From NCBI GenBank assembly GCA_900078405.1, contig FLTS01000001.1, positions 2,522,501-2,586,500 on the forward strand: a stretch of DNA of 64,000 bases. Direction: 5' to 3'. A program made the translations under genes and the position numbers. This document shows, in pieces, positions 23,529 through 31,027 of this stretch (positions within the stretch are counted from its first letter, which is position 1; each line of letters starts with the position of its first letter). The notes below the pieces were generated by a model. The model saw nothing but the letters and a program-made list of their open reading frames with translations, did not search any database and was not told the DNA's origin. Source of the DNA: an uncultured Stenotrophomonas sp. GTDB taxonomy: Bacteria > Pseudomonadota > Gammaproteobacteria > Xanthomonadales > Xanthomonadaceae.

Positions 23529-24194
23529 TCAGCCCTGCGTGCGGCCGTCGGCCATGTGCACGACCTGCTGGCCGAACAGCGCCACGTCCTCCGGGTCGTG
23601 GCTGATCAGCAACAGCGGGATACCGGTTTCCTCAAGCACGCTTTCCAGCTCGCGCCGCAGGTGCGCGCGCAGGGCGTGGTCGAGGGCGGCGAAGGGTTCG
23701 TCGAGCAGCAGGGCCTGTGGCCGGGTGACCAGCGCGCGGGCCAGCGCGGTGCGTTGGCGCTGGCCGCCGGAGACCTGCGCGGGCAGCAGGTCGCCGACGT
23801 GGTCGATGCCGAACACCTGCAACCAGTGCTCCACCGCGGCGATGCGGCAGCCGCGGGCCGGGTTGCGCCAGCCCCGGCGCAGGCCGAAGGCGACGTTCTG
23901 GCGCACGCTCAGGTGCGGAAACAGCGCATAGTCCTGGAACACGTAGCCGATCCTGCGCTGCTGCGGGGACAGGTGAATGCCGGCAGCGGCATCGAACAGT
24001 GGTTGCCCGTGCATGCGGATGCTGCCGGCGTCCGGCCGCAGCAGGCCGGCCACCGCCTTCAGGGTCAGGCTCTTGCCCGCGCCGGACGGGCCGAACACCA
24101 CCACCCGCGGTTGCCGGCAACGCAGCGCGGCGTCTAGCTGGAAGCGTTGCCCCGCCGCCTGCAGCTGGCAGTGGATATCCAGTTCAAGCCACAT
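23529..24194 (-). CDS. modC: Molybdate ABC transporter ATP-binding protein, short form
   Basis: The 221-residue ATPase of molybdate import has Walker A GPSGAGKS near 35-42, Q-loop FQDYALFPHLS, signature VSGGQRQR near 130 and Walker B ALLLDEPFAALD near 150. E. coli ModC (352 residues) has a C-terminal Mop domain that binds molybdate and regulates activity; here the protein ends soon after the H-loop (LISHDPEDVALFGQQ), so that domain is absent. The start at 24194 (MWLELD) overlaps the end of modB by 11 bases. It is the last gene of the modABC set. Confidence 0.88.
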   Translation of the reverse strand: MWLELDIHCQLQAAGQRFQLDAALRCRQPRVVVFGPSGAGKSLTLKAVAGLLRPDAGSIRMHGQPLFDAAAGIHLSPQQRRIGYVFQDYALFPHLSVRQNVAFGLRRGWRNPARGCRIAAVEHWLQVFGIDHVGDLLPAQVSGGQRQRTALARALVTRPQALLLDEPFAALDHALRAHLRRELESVLEETGIPLLLISHDPEDVALFGQQVVHMADGRTQG

Positions 24195-24870
24195 TGCGCG
24201 CATCACCGGGTGGGCGGCCGACCAGCCGGGCGGCGACCAGCAGCACGCCGATGCACACTGCCGAGGACACCAGCACCAGCAGGTTGGCGCGGCCATCGTT
24301 GCCGGCCTGCACCGCTTCGTAGATGGCGATGGACAGGGTCTGGGTGCGGCCGGGAATGCTGCCGGCGACCATGATGGTGGCGCCGAACTCGCCCATTGCC
24401 CGCGCGAACGCCAGCAGCAGGCCGGCGAGGATGCCGCGCCACGCCAGCGGCAGGGTGACCCGGAAGAACAGCGCCGGCTCGGAGGTGCCCAAGGTCCGCG
24501 CGGCCTGCTCCAGCTGCCTGTCCACGCCCTCGAACGCGGCCCGCGCCGGCTTGAACACCAGCGGCAGCGAGGCCACCGCCGCGGCGATCACCGCCGCCTG
24601 CCAGGTGAATACCAGATTGATGCCGAAGCTGCGGTGCAGCCACGCGCCCAATGGGCCGTTGCTGCCGATCAGCACCAGCAGGTAGTAGCCCAGCACCGTG
24701 GGCGGCAGGATCATCGGCAGGGTCAGCAGCGTGTCCAGCAGTTCGCGGCCGGGGAAGCGCCGCCGTGCCAGCAGCCCGCCCAGCGCGATGCCCAGCACCA
24801 GGTTGATCGCGGTCGCGCAGCCGGCCACCTTCAGTGACAGCCACAGCGCGCTCCAGTCCAGGTCGAGCAT
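24184..24870 (-). CDS. modB: Molybdate ABC transporter permease
   Basis: The 228-residue inner-membrane permease has about five hydrophobic helices, starting LWLSLKVAGCATAINLVLGI. The EAA loop that docks the ATPase is visible in GEFGATIMVAGSIPGRTQTL near 160-180. Length equals E. coli ModB. Its start codon shares a base with the stop of modA, and its end overlaps modC, so the three are translationally coupled. Confidence 0.93.
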   Translation of the reverse strand: MLDLDWSALWLSLKVAGCATAINLVLGIALGGLLARRRFPGRELLDTLLTLPMILPPTVLGYYLLVLIGSNGPLGAWLHRSFGINLVFTWQAAVIAAAVASLPLVFKPARAAFEGVDRQLEQAARTLGTSEPALFFRVTLPLAWRGILAGLLLAFARAMGEFGATIMVAGSIPGRTQTLSIAIYEAVQAGNDGRANLLVLVSSAVCIGVLLVAARLVGRPPGDARNVA

Positions 24871-25610
24871 CAAGGGCTTCCGAAACCGTGCCTGCGCAGG
24901 ATGGCCTGGCCGGCGGGCGAGCGCACGAAGGCGATGAAGCGCCGCGCCTCGTCGGCGTTGCCGCTGCCCTTGACCATCGCCAGCGGGTAGCTGATGGGAG
25001 TGGGAAGCGGCACCTGGAACGCGCGCCGCACGCGTTCGGGCATGGCCTGCGCGTCGGTGGCGTAGACGAAGCCGGCATCCACCTCGCCGCGTGCCACGTA
25101 GTCCAGCGACTGGCGCACGTTCTGCGCAAGGATCAGTCTGGCCTGCAACGACGGCCACAGCCCGGCCTGCTGCAGGGCCTGCCGCGCATAGCGTCCGGCC
25201 GGCACACTGTCGGGGTTGCCGATGGTCACCCGGCTGACTGCCGGCCCGGCGAGCGCCGCCAGCGAGGCAGGTGCGGACGCCGCGCGTGGCGGCACCACCA
25301 CCCACAGGGTGTTGGTCGCGAACACCTGGCGCGTCGAGGGTTCGATCAGGCTGCGTTGGGCGGCCTGGTCCATCGTCTCCTGGTCGGCGAAGGCGAGCAC
25401 GTCCACCGGCGCGCCGCGCGCGACCTGTTGCAGCAGGGCCCCGGACGCGGCGAAGTTCAAATCGACCCGGGCGCCGGGGTAGCGCGCGCCGTAGGCGCCG
25501 GCGATCTCGCGGAAGCCTTCGGCCAGGCTGGAGGCCGCCGAAACCGTCAGCTCCGCGGCCGTGGCCGGGAGGACGTGGAGCAGCAACAGCAGTATCCAGG
25601 GTTTTTTCAT
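24870..25610 (-). CDS. modA: Molybdate-binding periplasmic protein
   Basis: The 246-residue substrate-binding protein has a signal peptide MKKPWILLLLLHVLPATA. The mature protein begins AELTVSAASSL, the ligand-binding loop of ModA proteins, and continues with NFAASGALLQQV, which supplies further serine ligands. VYATDAQ near 195 is the late family motif. It delivers molybdate to ModBC for cofactor assembly. The gene lies 146 bases downstream of narK1, so it is probably transcribed with the nitrate genes; 25611-25756 holds only a GC hairpin (CGGGGGCC-TT-GGCCCCCG near 25711). Confidence 0.93.
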   Translation of the reverse strand: MKKPWILLLLLHVLPATAAELTVSAASSLAEGFREIAGAYGARYPGARVDLNFAASGALLQQVARGAPVDVLAFADQETMDQAAQRSLIEPSTRQVFATNTLWVVVPPRAASAPASLAALAGPAVSRVTIGNPDSVPAGRYARQALQQAGLWPSLQARLILAQNVRQSLDYVARGEVDAGFVYATDAQAMPERVRRAFQVPLPTPISYPLAMVKGSGNADEARRFIAFVRSPAGQAILRRHGFGSP

Positions 25611-25756
25611 GGCGTGGTTCCGGGTACATGGCCCGCGTGGGAGGGGAGGAAGGCAGCGACACCGAGGGCGTTCGGCCTCACAGGGAACGCTGGCGCGCGG
25701 TCATGGTACCGCCGGGGGCCTTGGCCCCCGCACCGCGCGCCGTCGTGGCGACCGTC

Positions 25757-27070
25757 TCAACCGTGCCGGTGACCATCGGCCGCGGCCGCCGCGATGGCTT
25801 CCGGCAGATCGGTTTCGCGGTCGATCTGCGGGAAGCGGCGGCGTTCCATGCGGCGGATCGCGAAGTGCATCCACGCCAACGCGCCGGCCACCAGCACGAA
25901 CAGCAGCATGAAGCAGCTGCTCCAGATGCCGACCACATCGTTCAGTGCGCCGAACACGATCGGCAGGATGAAGCCGCCGAGGCCGCCGATCATGCCGACC
26001 ACGCCGCCCACCGCGCCGACGTGCTGCGGGTAGTACACGGGGATGTGCTTGTACACCGCCGCCTTGCCCAGCGACATGAAGAAGCCCAGCACGAACACCA
26101 GCACGGTGAACAGGGTCACGCCGATGGCCAGGTGGAAGCTGAGTTCGCCGTGCACGCCCTGCACCACGTAGCGGGTGTCGGGGTAGGCGAGCAGGAAAGT
26201 GCAGATGGCCGACACGCCCAGCGTCCAGTACATCACCCGGCGCGCGCCGATGCGGTCGGACAGCCAGCCGCCGACCACCCGGAACAGGCTGGCCGGGATC
26301 GAATAGCAGGCCGCCAGCACGCCGGCGGTGCCCACGTCCATGCCGTAGGCGCCGACCAGGTAGTGCGGCAGCCACAGCGCCAGCGCGACGAAGCCGCCGA
26401 ACACGAAGAAGTAGTACAGCGAGAAGCGCCACACCTGCAGGTTCTTCAGCGGCGCCATCTGCTCGGCGAACGGCATCGGCTTGACCCCGCTGCGGCGGCG
26501 TTCTTCCAGCGAGGGGTCTTCCTTGCTGAACAGATAGAACAGGATGGCGGTGACCGCCAGCCCCACCGCCCACAGCTTGGCCACCATCATCCAGCCCGAG
26601 GCCACCATCACCAGCGGCGCCAGCAGCTTGGTCACCGCCGAGCCGATGTTGCCGGCACCGAAGATGCCCAGCGCCGTGCCCTGCTTCTCCGGCGGGAACC
26701 ACTTGGACACATAGGTCACGCCGACCGAGAAGTTGCCGCCGGCGATGCCGACGAACAGTGCCGCCAGCAGGAATTGCGGGTAGGTCTGCGCATAGGTCAG
26801 CAGCCATGTCGCCACCGCGCCGCACAGCATCACCAGCGTCATCACCTTGCGCCCGCCGAACTGGTCCGACCAGATGCCGAGGAACACGCGGATCACCGAG
26901 CCGGTCAGCACCGGGGTGGCGATCAGCAGGCCGAACTGGGTGTCGTTCAGGCCCAGCTGCCTGCTGATCTGGATGCCGATGATCGCGAAGATCATCCATA
27001 CCGCGAAGCAGATCGTGAAAGCGAAGGTGCTTATCTTTGTTGACATGTCCAACGACATGAGCAAACGCAT
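25757..27070 (-). CDS. narK: NarK1-type nitrate transporter, 5' end rearranged
   Basis: The major facilitator protein for nitrate has up to 437 residues and 12 predicted helices. It carries nitrate-signature glycine motifs (GIAGGNFSVGVTYVSKWFP near 110-128 and GAVGGVVGMIGGLGGF near 365-380). It belongs to the NarK1 (proton-coupled) branch and is distinct from the second narK at 34919. The true start is uncertain: 27070, 27058 and 27046 are in frame but lack ribosome sites. The best ribosome site in the area belongs to an ATG at 27176 that opens an otherwise typical NarK N-terminus in a different frame. A local duplication with 88-base offset separates the two. From 27046 the first helix is still complete, so the gene may be functional. 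Confidence 0.8.
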   Translation of the reverse strand: MRLLMSLDMSTKISTFAFTICFAVWMIFAIIGIQISRQLGLNDTQFGLLIATPVLTGSVIRVFLGIWSDQFGGRKVMTLVMLCGAVATWLLTYAQTYPQFLLAALFVGIAGGNFSVGVTYVSKWFPPEKQGTALGIFGAGNIGSAVTKLLAPLVMVASGWMMVAKLWAVGLAVTAILFYLFSKEDPSLEERRRSGVKPMPFAEQMAPLKNLQVWRFSLYYFFVFGGFVALALWLPHYLVGAYGMDVGTAGVLAACYSIPASLFRVVGGWLSDRIGARRVMYWTLGVSAICTFLLAYPDTRYVVQGVHGELSFHLAIGVTLFTVLVFVLGFFMSLGKAAVYKHIPVYYPQHVGAVGGVVGMIGGLGGFILPIVFGALNDVVGIWSSCFMLLFVLVAGALAWMHFAIRRMERRRFPQIDRETDLPEAIAAAAADGHRHG

Positions 27071-27121
27071 CGGCGAATATCATCCATACCGCGAAGCACA
27101 CGGTGAAAGCGAAAGTGCTCA
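26991..27121. repeat. Local duplication spanning the narK1 5' end
   Basis: About 43 bases coding for the first helix of NarK1 occur twice, at 26991-27033 and 27079-27121, with five differences. ATCATCCATACCGCGAAGCA opens both copies. The offset of 88 bases is not a multiple of three, so the copies are in different frames. Confidence 0.9.
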
Positions 27122-27176
27122 GCCACAGCGCGCGCTGCTGCTGCCCGGCACTGGCGGGGGCAAGGGCCTGGTTCAT
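27072..27176 (-). pseudogene. Displaced original-looking narK1 start
   Basis: ATG at 27176, with AGAGGAT six to twelve bases upstream, begins MNQALAPASAGQQQRALWLS followed by TFAFTVCFAVWMIFA, an ordinary NarK N-terminus and first half-helix. After residue 35 the frame leaves NarK (DAFAHVVGHVN) and reads the narK1 gene out of register. It is either the remains of a deleted upstream narK copy or the old start of narK1, cut off by the 88-base duplication. Confidence 0.6.
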
Positions 27177-27204
27177 GGAAATCCTCTGAAGGAAGGTGGG
27201 GGAG

Positions 27205-28098
27205 TCAGCCGGCCTCGGCTTCTATCTCTTCCAGACCGCGGACCGGGTAGCGTTCCTGCAACTGCAACAAATAGGCCTGTATTTCGCGCTGGCGCACCTG
27301 CAGCTCCAGGTAGTCGCGGATCTGCGCGTGTACCGCTTCGAACGCCTGTGGCTGCCCGGGCTCGCAGGCCTCAACGCAGACCACGTGGTAGCCCCAGCGC
27401 GATTCCACCGGGAAGCCGGCCAGGCCCTCGCGCAGGCGGAACACCTGGCGGTCGAACTCCGGCGTGGTCTGGCCGCGCTGCAGCCAGCCCAGGTCGCCGC
27501 CGTCGCCGGCCGAGGGGCAGCGTGAATGGCGCAGGGCGAAATCGGCGAACAGGTGCGGTTGTTCCTTGAGCTGGCCGAGCAGCCGCTCGGCCTCGCTGCG
27601 CGCGGCCAGGCGCCCGGCCACGTCATCCGCCGGCGCGGCCAGCAGGATGTGGCGCACGCGGACCCGGTCGGGCGAGCGGAAGCGCCCGGGATTCTGCTCG
27701 AAGTAACGGCGGCAGTCGTCCTCGTTCGGCACGCGGTCCTCCACGGCCTGCTCCAGCAGCTGCTGGATCAACACTTCCTCGTCGCTGAGCGGGCTGTCGG
27801 CCGGTGCTTGCAGGCCCAGCCGCAACGCTTCGCGGCGCAGCAGCTCGCGCACCACCAGTGCGCGTGCGGCGTCGGCGCGCGACTGCTCCGGGCGCATCGC
27901 ACGGTGGTGCTGCATTTCGCGGGCGATGTCGGCCTCGCTGATCGCGGTGTCGTCCACGAACAGCCGGCACGGCGCCGGCTGCCCCAGCGAGCGCGGGCCC
28001 TCGCCGTCCGCGTCGTGGTGATGGTGGCCGGCCTCGGCCGGCACCGGCTGTGCGGAGTCGATCACGGTGATCGGCAGGATGCGCGTCTGCACGTTCAT
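27205..28098 (-). CDS. Parvulin-type peptidyl-prolyl isomerase of the nar operon
   Basis: The 297-residue protein has a helical SurA/NifM-like N-terminal region (about 45-150) and a rotamase (PpiC) domain at about 150-250. The rotamase motifs are RVRHILLAAP, FADFALRHSRCPSAGDGGDLGW and VESRWGYHVV. A His-rich stretch (GHHHHDADGEG) lies near 24-34. There is no signal peptide, so it acts in the cytoplasm. Such isomerases commonly sit behind narI and are thought to help mature nitrate reductase. The start is 3 bases after the narI stop. Confidence 0.88.
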   Translation of the reverse strand: MNVQTRILPITVIDSAQPVPAEAGHHHHDADGEGPRSLGQPAPCRLFVDDTAISEADIAREMQHHRAMRPEQSRADAARALVVRELLRREALRLGLQAPADSPLSDEEVLIQQLLEQAVEDRVPNEDDCRRYFEQNPGRFRSPDRVRVRHILLAAPADDVAGRLAARSEAERLLGQLKEQPHLFADFALRHSRCPSAGDGGDLGWLQRGQTTPEFDRQVFRLREGLAGFPVESRWGYHVVCVEACEPGQPQAFEAVHAQIRDYLELQVRQREIQAYLLQLQERYPVRGLEEIEAEAG

Positions 28099-28101
28099 CG
28101 C

Positions 28102-28809
28102 TTACTCCCGCGGCCCGTAGCGCAGCGTGGCCTGGCGCCGGCGCACCACCTGATAGGGGCGCCACAGGTAGCTGACCGGGATGCTCCACACGTGCACCAG
28201 CCGGGTGAACGGTGCGATCAGGAACAGGGTCAGGCCGAGGAAGATATGCAGCTTGTAGACCCAGTGCACGCCTTCGATGAAGTCGGCCGCGCCGGCACGG
28301 AAGGTGACGATGTGCTGCGCCCATTCGGCCAGCAGCACCATCACCCCGCCGTCGAGGTGGCCGGCCGACACCTTGATGCTGTACAGGCCCAGGCACAGCT
28401 GCGCGAACAGCAGCACCAGCACCAGCGTGTCGCCGAAGCTGCCGGTGGCGCGTACCCGCGGGTTGCCCAGCCGGCGCACCAGCAGGATGCCGATGCCGAT
28501 GAAGCACAGCGCGCCGAACAGGCCGCCGCCCAGGTCGCCGATCAACTGCTTCTGCGGGGTGGTGATGAAGTGCTCGTACACCGCGTGCGGGGTGAGCAGG
28601 CCGACCAGGTGGCCGCCGAGGATCGCCAGCACGCCGATGTGGAAGCAGTTGCTGCCGATCCGCATGCCCTTGTCCGACAGCAACTGGCTGGAGCCGGTGC
28701 GCCAGCTGTACATGGTCTTGTCGTAGCGCGCCCAGCTGCCGATCAGCAGCACCGCCACGGCGATGTACGGGTAGAACTGGAAGGCGAACTGGTGGAGGTA
28801 GTGGTTCAT
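28102..28809 (-). CDS. narI: Respiratory nitrate reductase gamma subunit (cytochrome b)
   Basis: The 235-residue membrane subunit oxidises quinol and passes electrons through two b hemes to NarH. Five hydrophobic helices are visible, and histidines in HIGVLAILGGH near 58-68 and in VHWVYKLH near 186-193 are placed like the heme ligands of E. coli NarI. The length matches the family. The start overlaps the narJ stop by four bases (ATGA). Confidence 0.95.
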   Translation of the reverse strand: MNHYLHQFAFQFYPYIAVAVLLIGSWARYDKTMYSWRTGSSQLLSDKGMRIGSNCFHIGVLAILGGHLVGLLTPHAVYEHFITTPQKQLIGDLGGGLFGALCFIGIGILLVRRLGNPRVRATGSFGDTLVLVLLFAQLCLGLYSIKVSAGHLDGGVMVLLAEWAQHIVTFRAGAADFIEGVHWVYKLHIFLGLTLFLIAPFTRLVHVWSIPVSYLWRPYQVVRRRQATLRYGPRE

Positions 28810-29486
28810 GGCTGCACCTCTGGATGCGAAGGACGGGCCGGGGAACGCCGGGGTGGCGCGCAATCCTGCGCGGGAGCGTCGCTGCCGAAGCGGACCGCTT
28901 CCTCTTCCCACAGCCGGTCCATGACTTCGGTGGTGTCGTCGCGTGCTTCTTCGCTGGCGCGCTGGCGCAGCAGCGCCAGGTTGACCTTGCCGTCGCCGGT
29001 CTCGACCAGGATTTCCAGCAGCACCGCATGCGGCAGCTCACGCTCGGCGGCACGCGCGGCCAGCATGCCGGCGATGTGGCCGATGTGGTGCAGCCAGTCG
29101 CGGGCCTCGGCCTCGGGCCGGTGGGCGAGGAATTCCAGCAGCAGCGGCAGGTAGTCCGGCAGTTCGCGCGCGTCCAGCGCGAAGCCGTTGCGGCGGTAGG
29201 TTTCCACCAGGTCGACCATTGCCTGGCCGCGGTCGCGCGATTCGCCGTGGATGTGCTCGAACAGCAGCAGGCTCATCGAGCGGCCGCGGTCGAAGCTGCC
29301 CAGCCAGCGCGCCTGTGCGTCCAGCGGGTCGCTGTCCAGCAGTTCCTGCACGAAGCCACGCAGTTGCCGCTGGCGCGATGCCGCCAGTGCCGGGTCGTCG
29401 CAGGCGGCCAGCAGCTCGGGCCCGTGCTGCCACAGCTCGTCGCGCGGGTAATCCAGCAATACCCCGATCAGCTTGAGCAGGCTCAT
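28806..29486 (-). CDS. narJ: Nitrate reductase assembly chaperone
   Basis: The 226-residue NarJ-type chaperone is needed for molybdenum cofactor insertion into NarG and is not part of the final enzyme. LLDYPRDELW near the start, FEHIHGESRDRGQAMVDLV near 77 and DYLPLLLEFL near 111 are characteristic of the TorD/NarJ helical family. The C-terminal 25 residues are Pro/Arg-rich. It overlaps narH by four bases at its start. Confidence 0.94.
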   Translation of the reverse strand: MSLLKLIGVLLDYPRDELWQHGPELLAACDDPALAASRQRQLRGFVQELLDSDPLDAQARWLGSFDRGRSMSLLLFEHIHGESRDRGQAMVDLVETYRRNGFALDARELPDYLPLLLEFLAHRPEAEARDWLHHIGHIAGMLAARAAERELPHAVLLEILVETGDGKVNLALLRQRASEEARDDTTEVMDRLWEEEAVRFGSDAPAQDCAPPRRSPARPSHPEVQP

Positions 29487-31027
29487 TCGACCACCTCGTG
29501 GCGCTGCTGCCGGTTCGGATGCACCGCGTAGGTGGTGTTCTTGCGCTGCCCGAACAGGTCGGCCGGGCTGTCGCCATTGCAGCCGTTGCCGAAGGTGAAG
29601 CCGCAGCCGCCGCGCTCACCGAAGGCGTCGTTGGCGTACTCGCGGTGGCCGGTGGGGATCACGAAGCGGTCCTCGTAGTTGGCGATGGCCAGGTAGCGGT
29701 ACATGTCCTCGGCCTGGGCTACGCTCAGCCCCACCTGCTCCAGCACGCGGGTGTCCTCGATGCCGTCCACGTTCCTGGCCCGGCGCCAGGCGCGCATCGC
29801 CATCAGCCGTTCCAGCGCACGCACCACCGGTGCCTCGTCGCCGGCCGAGAGCAGGTTGGCCAGGTAGCGCACCGGGATGCGCAGCGAGGCCACGTCGGGC
29901 AGCTCGCCGCTCATGCCGATGCGGCCGCGCTCGGCCGCGTTCTGGATCGGCGACAGTGGCGGCACGTACCAGACCATCGGCAGGGTGCGGTATTCCGGGT
30001 GCAGCGGCAGCGCCAGCTTCCAGTCGATCGCCAGCTTGTACACCGGCGACTGCCGTGCCGCCGTCAGCCAGCTGTCCGGGATGCCTTCCGCGCGCGCCGC
30101 TTCGATCACCGCCGGGTCTTCCGGGTCGAGGAAGATGTCCAGGTGCGCCTGGTACAGGTCCTTCTCGGCCGGTACCGAGGCCGCCTCGGCGATGCGGTCG
30201 GCGTCGTACAGCATCACCCCGAGGTAGCGGATGCGGCCCACGCAGGTTTCCGAGCAGATGGTCGGCTCGCCCATCTCGATGCGCGGGTAGCAGAAGATGC
30301 ACTTCTCGGATTTGCCGCTCTTCCAGTTGTAGTAGATCTTCTTGTACGGGCACGCCGACACGCACATGCGCCAGCCGCGGCACTTGTCCTGGTCGATCAG
30401 CACGATGCCGTCCTCCTCGCGCTTGTAGATCGCGCCGGACGGGCACGCCGACACGCACGCCGGGTTCAGGCAGTGCTCGCACAGGCGCGGCAGGTACATC
30501 ATGAAGGTCTTCTCGAAGGCGCCGTAGATCTCCTTCTGCACCTGGTCGAAGTTGTAGTCGCGCGAGCGCTTGGAGAACTCCGAGCCGAGGATTTCCTCCC
30601 AGTTCGGCCCCCACTCGATCTTCTGCATGCGCTGGCCACTGATCAGCGAGCGCGGCCGCGCGGTCGGCTGGTGCTTGACTTCCGGCGCGTCGTGCAGGTG
30701 CTGGTAGTCGAAATCGAACGGCTCGTAGTAGTCGTCGATCTGCGGCAGGTCCGGGTTGGCGAAGATCTTGGCGAGCATGCGCCAGCGGCCGCCGGCGCGC
30801 GGCACCAGCTTGCCGGCGCGGGTGCGCACCCAGCCGCCGTTCCACTTGTCCTGGTTCTCCCATTCCTTCGGGTAGCCGATGCCCGGCTTGGTTTCCACGT
30901 TGTTGAACCACGCGTATTCCACGCCTTCGCGCGAGGTCCACACGTTCTTGCAGGTGATCGAGCAGGTATGGCAGCCGATGCACTTGTCCAGGTTCAGCAC
31001 CATCGCGATCTGTGCGCGCACTTTCAT
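29483..31027 (-). CDS. narH: Respiratory nitrate reductase beta subunit (iron-sulfur)
   Basis: The 514-residue electron-transfer subunit has four cysteine groups: CIGCHTCSITCKNVW near 16-30, CEHCLNPACVSACP near 184, CRGWRMCVSACP near 217 (Trp in place of the second Cys, as in NarH proteins with a 3Fe-4S cluster) and CIFCYPRI near 244. It carries electrons from NarI to NarG. The start shares a base with the narG stop (TGATG). A longer frame running upstream through narG in this register is not a gene. Confidence 0.96.
   Translation of the reverse strand: MKVRAQIAMVLNLDKCIGCHTCSITCKNVWTSREGVEYAWFNNVETKPGIGYPKEWENQDKWNGGWVRTRAGKLVPRAGGRWRMLAKIFANPDLPQIDDYYEPFDFDYQHLHDAPEVKHQPTARPRSLISGQRMQKIEWGPNWEEILGSEFSKRSRDYNFDQVQKEIYGAFEKTFMMYLPRLCEHCLNPACVSACPSGAIYKREEDGIVLIDQDKCRGWRMCVSACPYKKIYYNWKSGKSEKCIFCYPRIEMGEPTICSETCVGRIRYLGVMLYDADRIAEAASVPAEKDLYQAHLDIFLDPEDPAVIEAARAEGIPDSWLTAARQSPVYKLAIDWKLALPLHPEYRTLPMVWYVPPLSPIQNAAERGRIGMSGELPDVASLRIPVRYLANLLSAGDEAPVVRALERLMAMRAWRRARNVDGIEDTRVLEQVGLSVAQAEDMYRYLAIANYEDRFVIPTGHREYANDAFGERGGCGFTFGNGCNGDSPADLFGQRKNTTYAVHPNRQQRHEVVE

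Noticed and set aside
25701..27176. A 491-codon frame starting at the good narK1 ribosome site as a real alternative protein
   Set aside because: After 35 NarK-like residues it reads narK1 out of frame and loses all hydrophobic helices.
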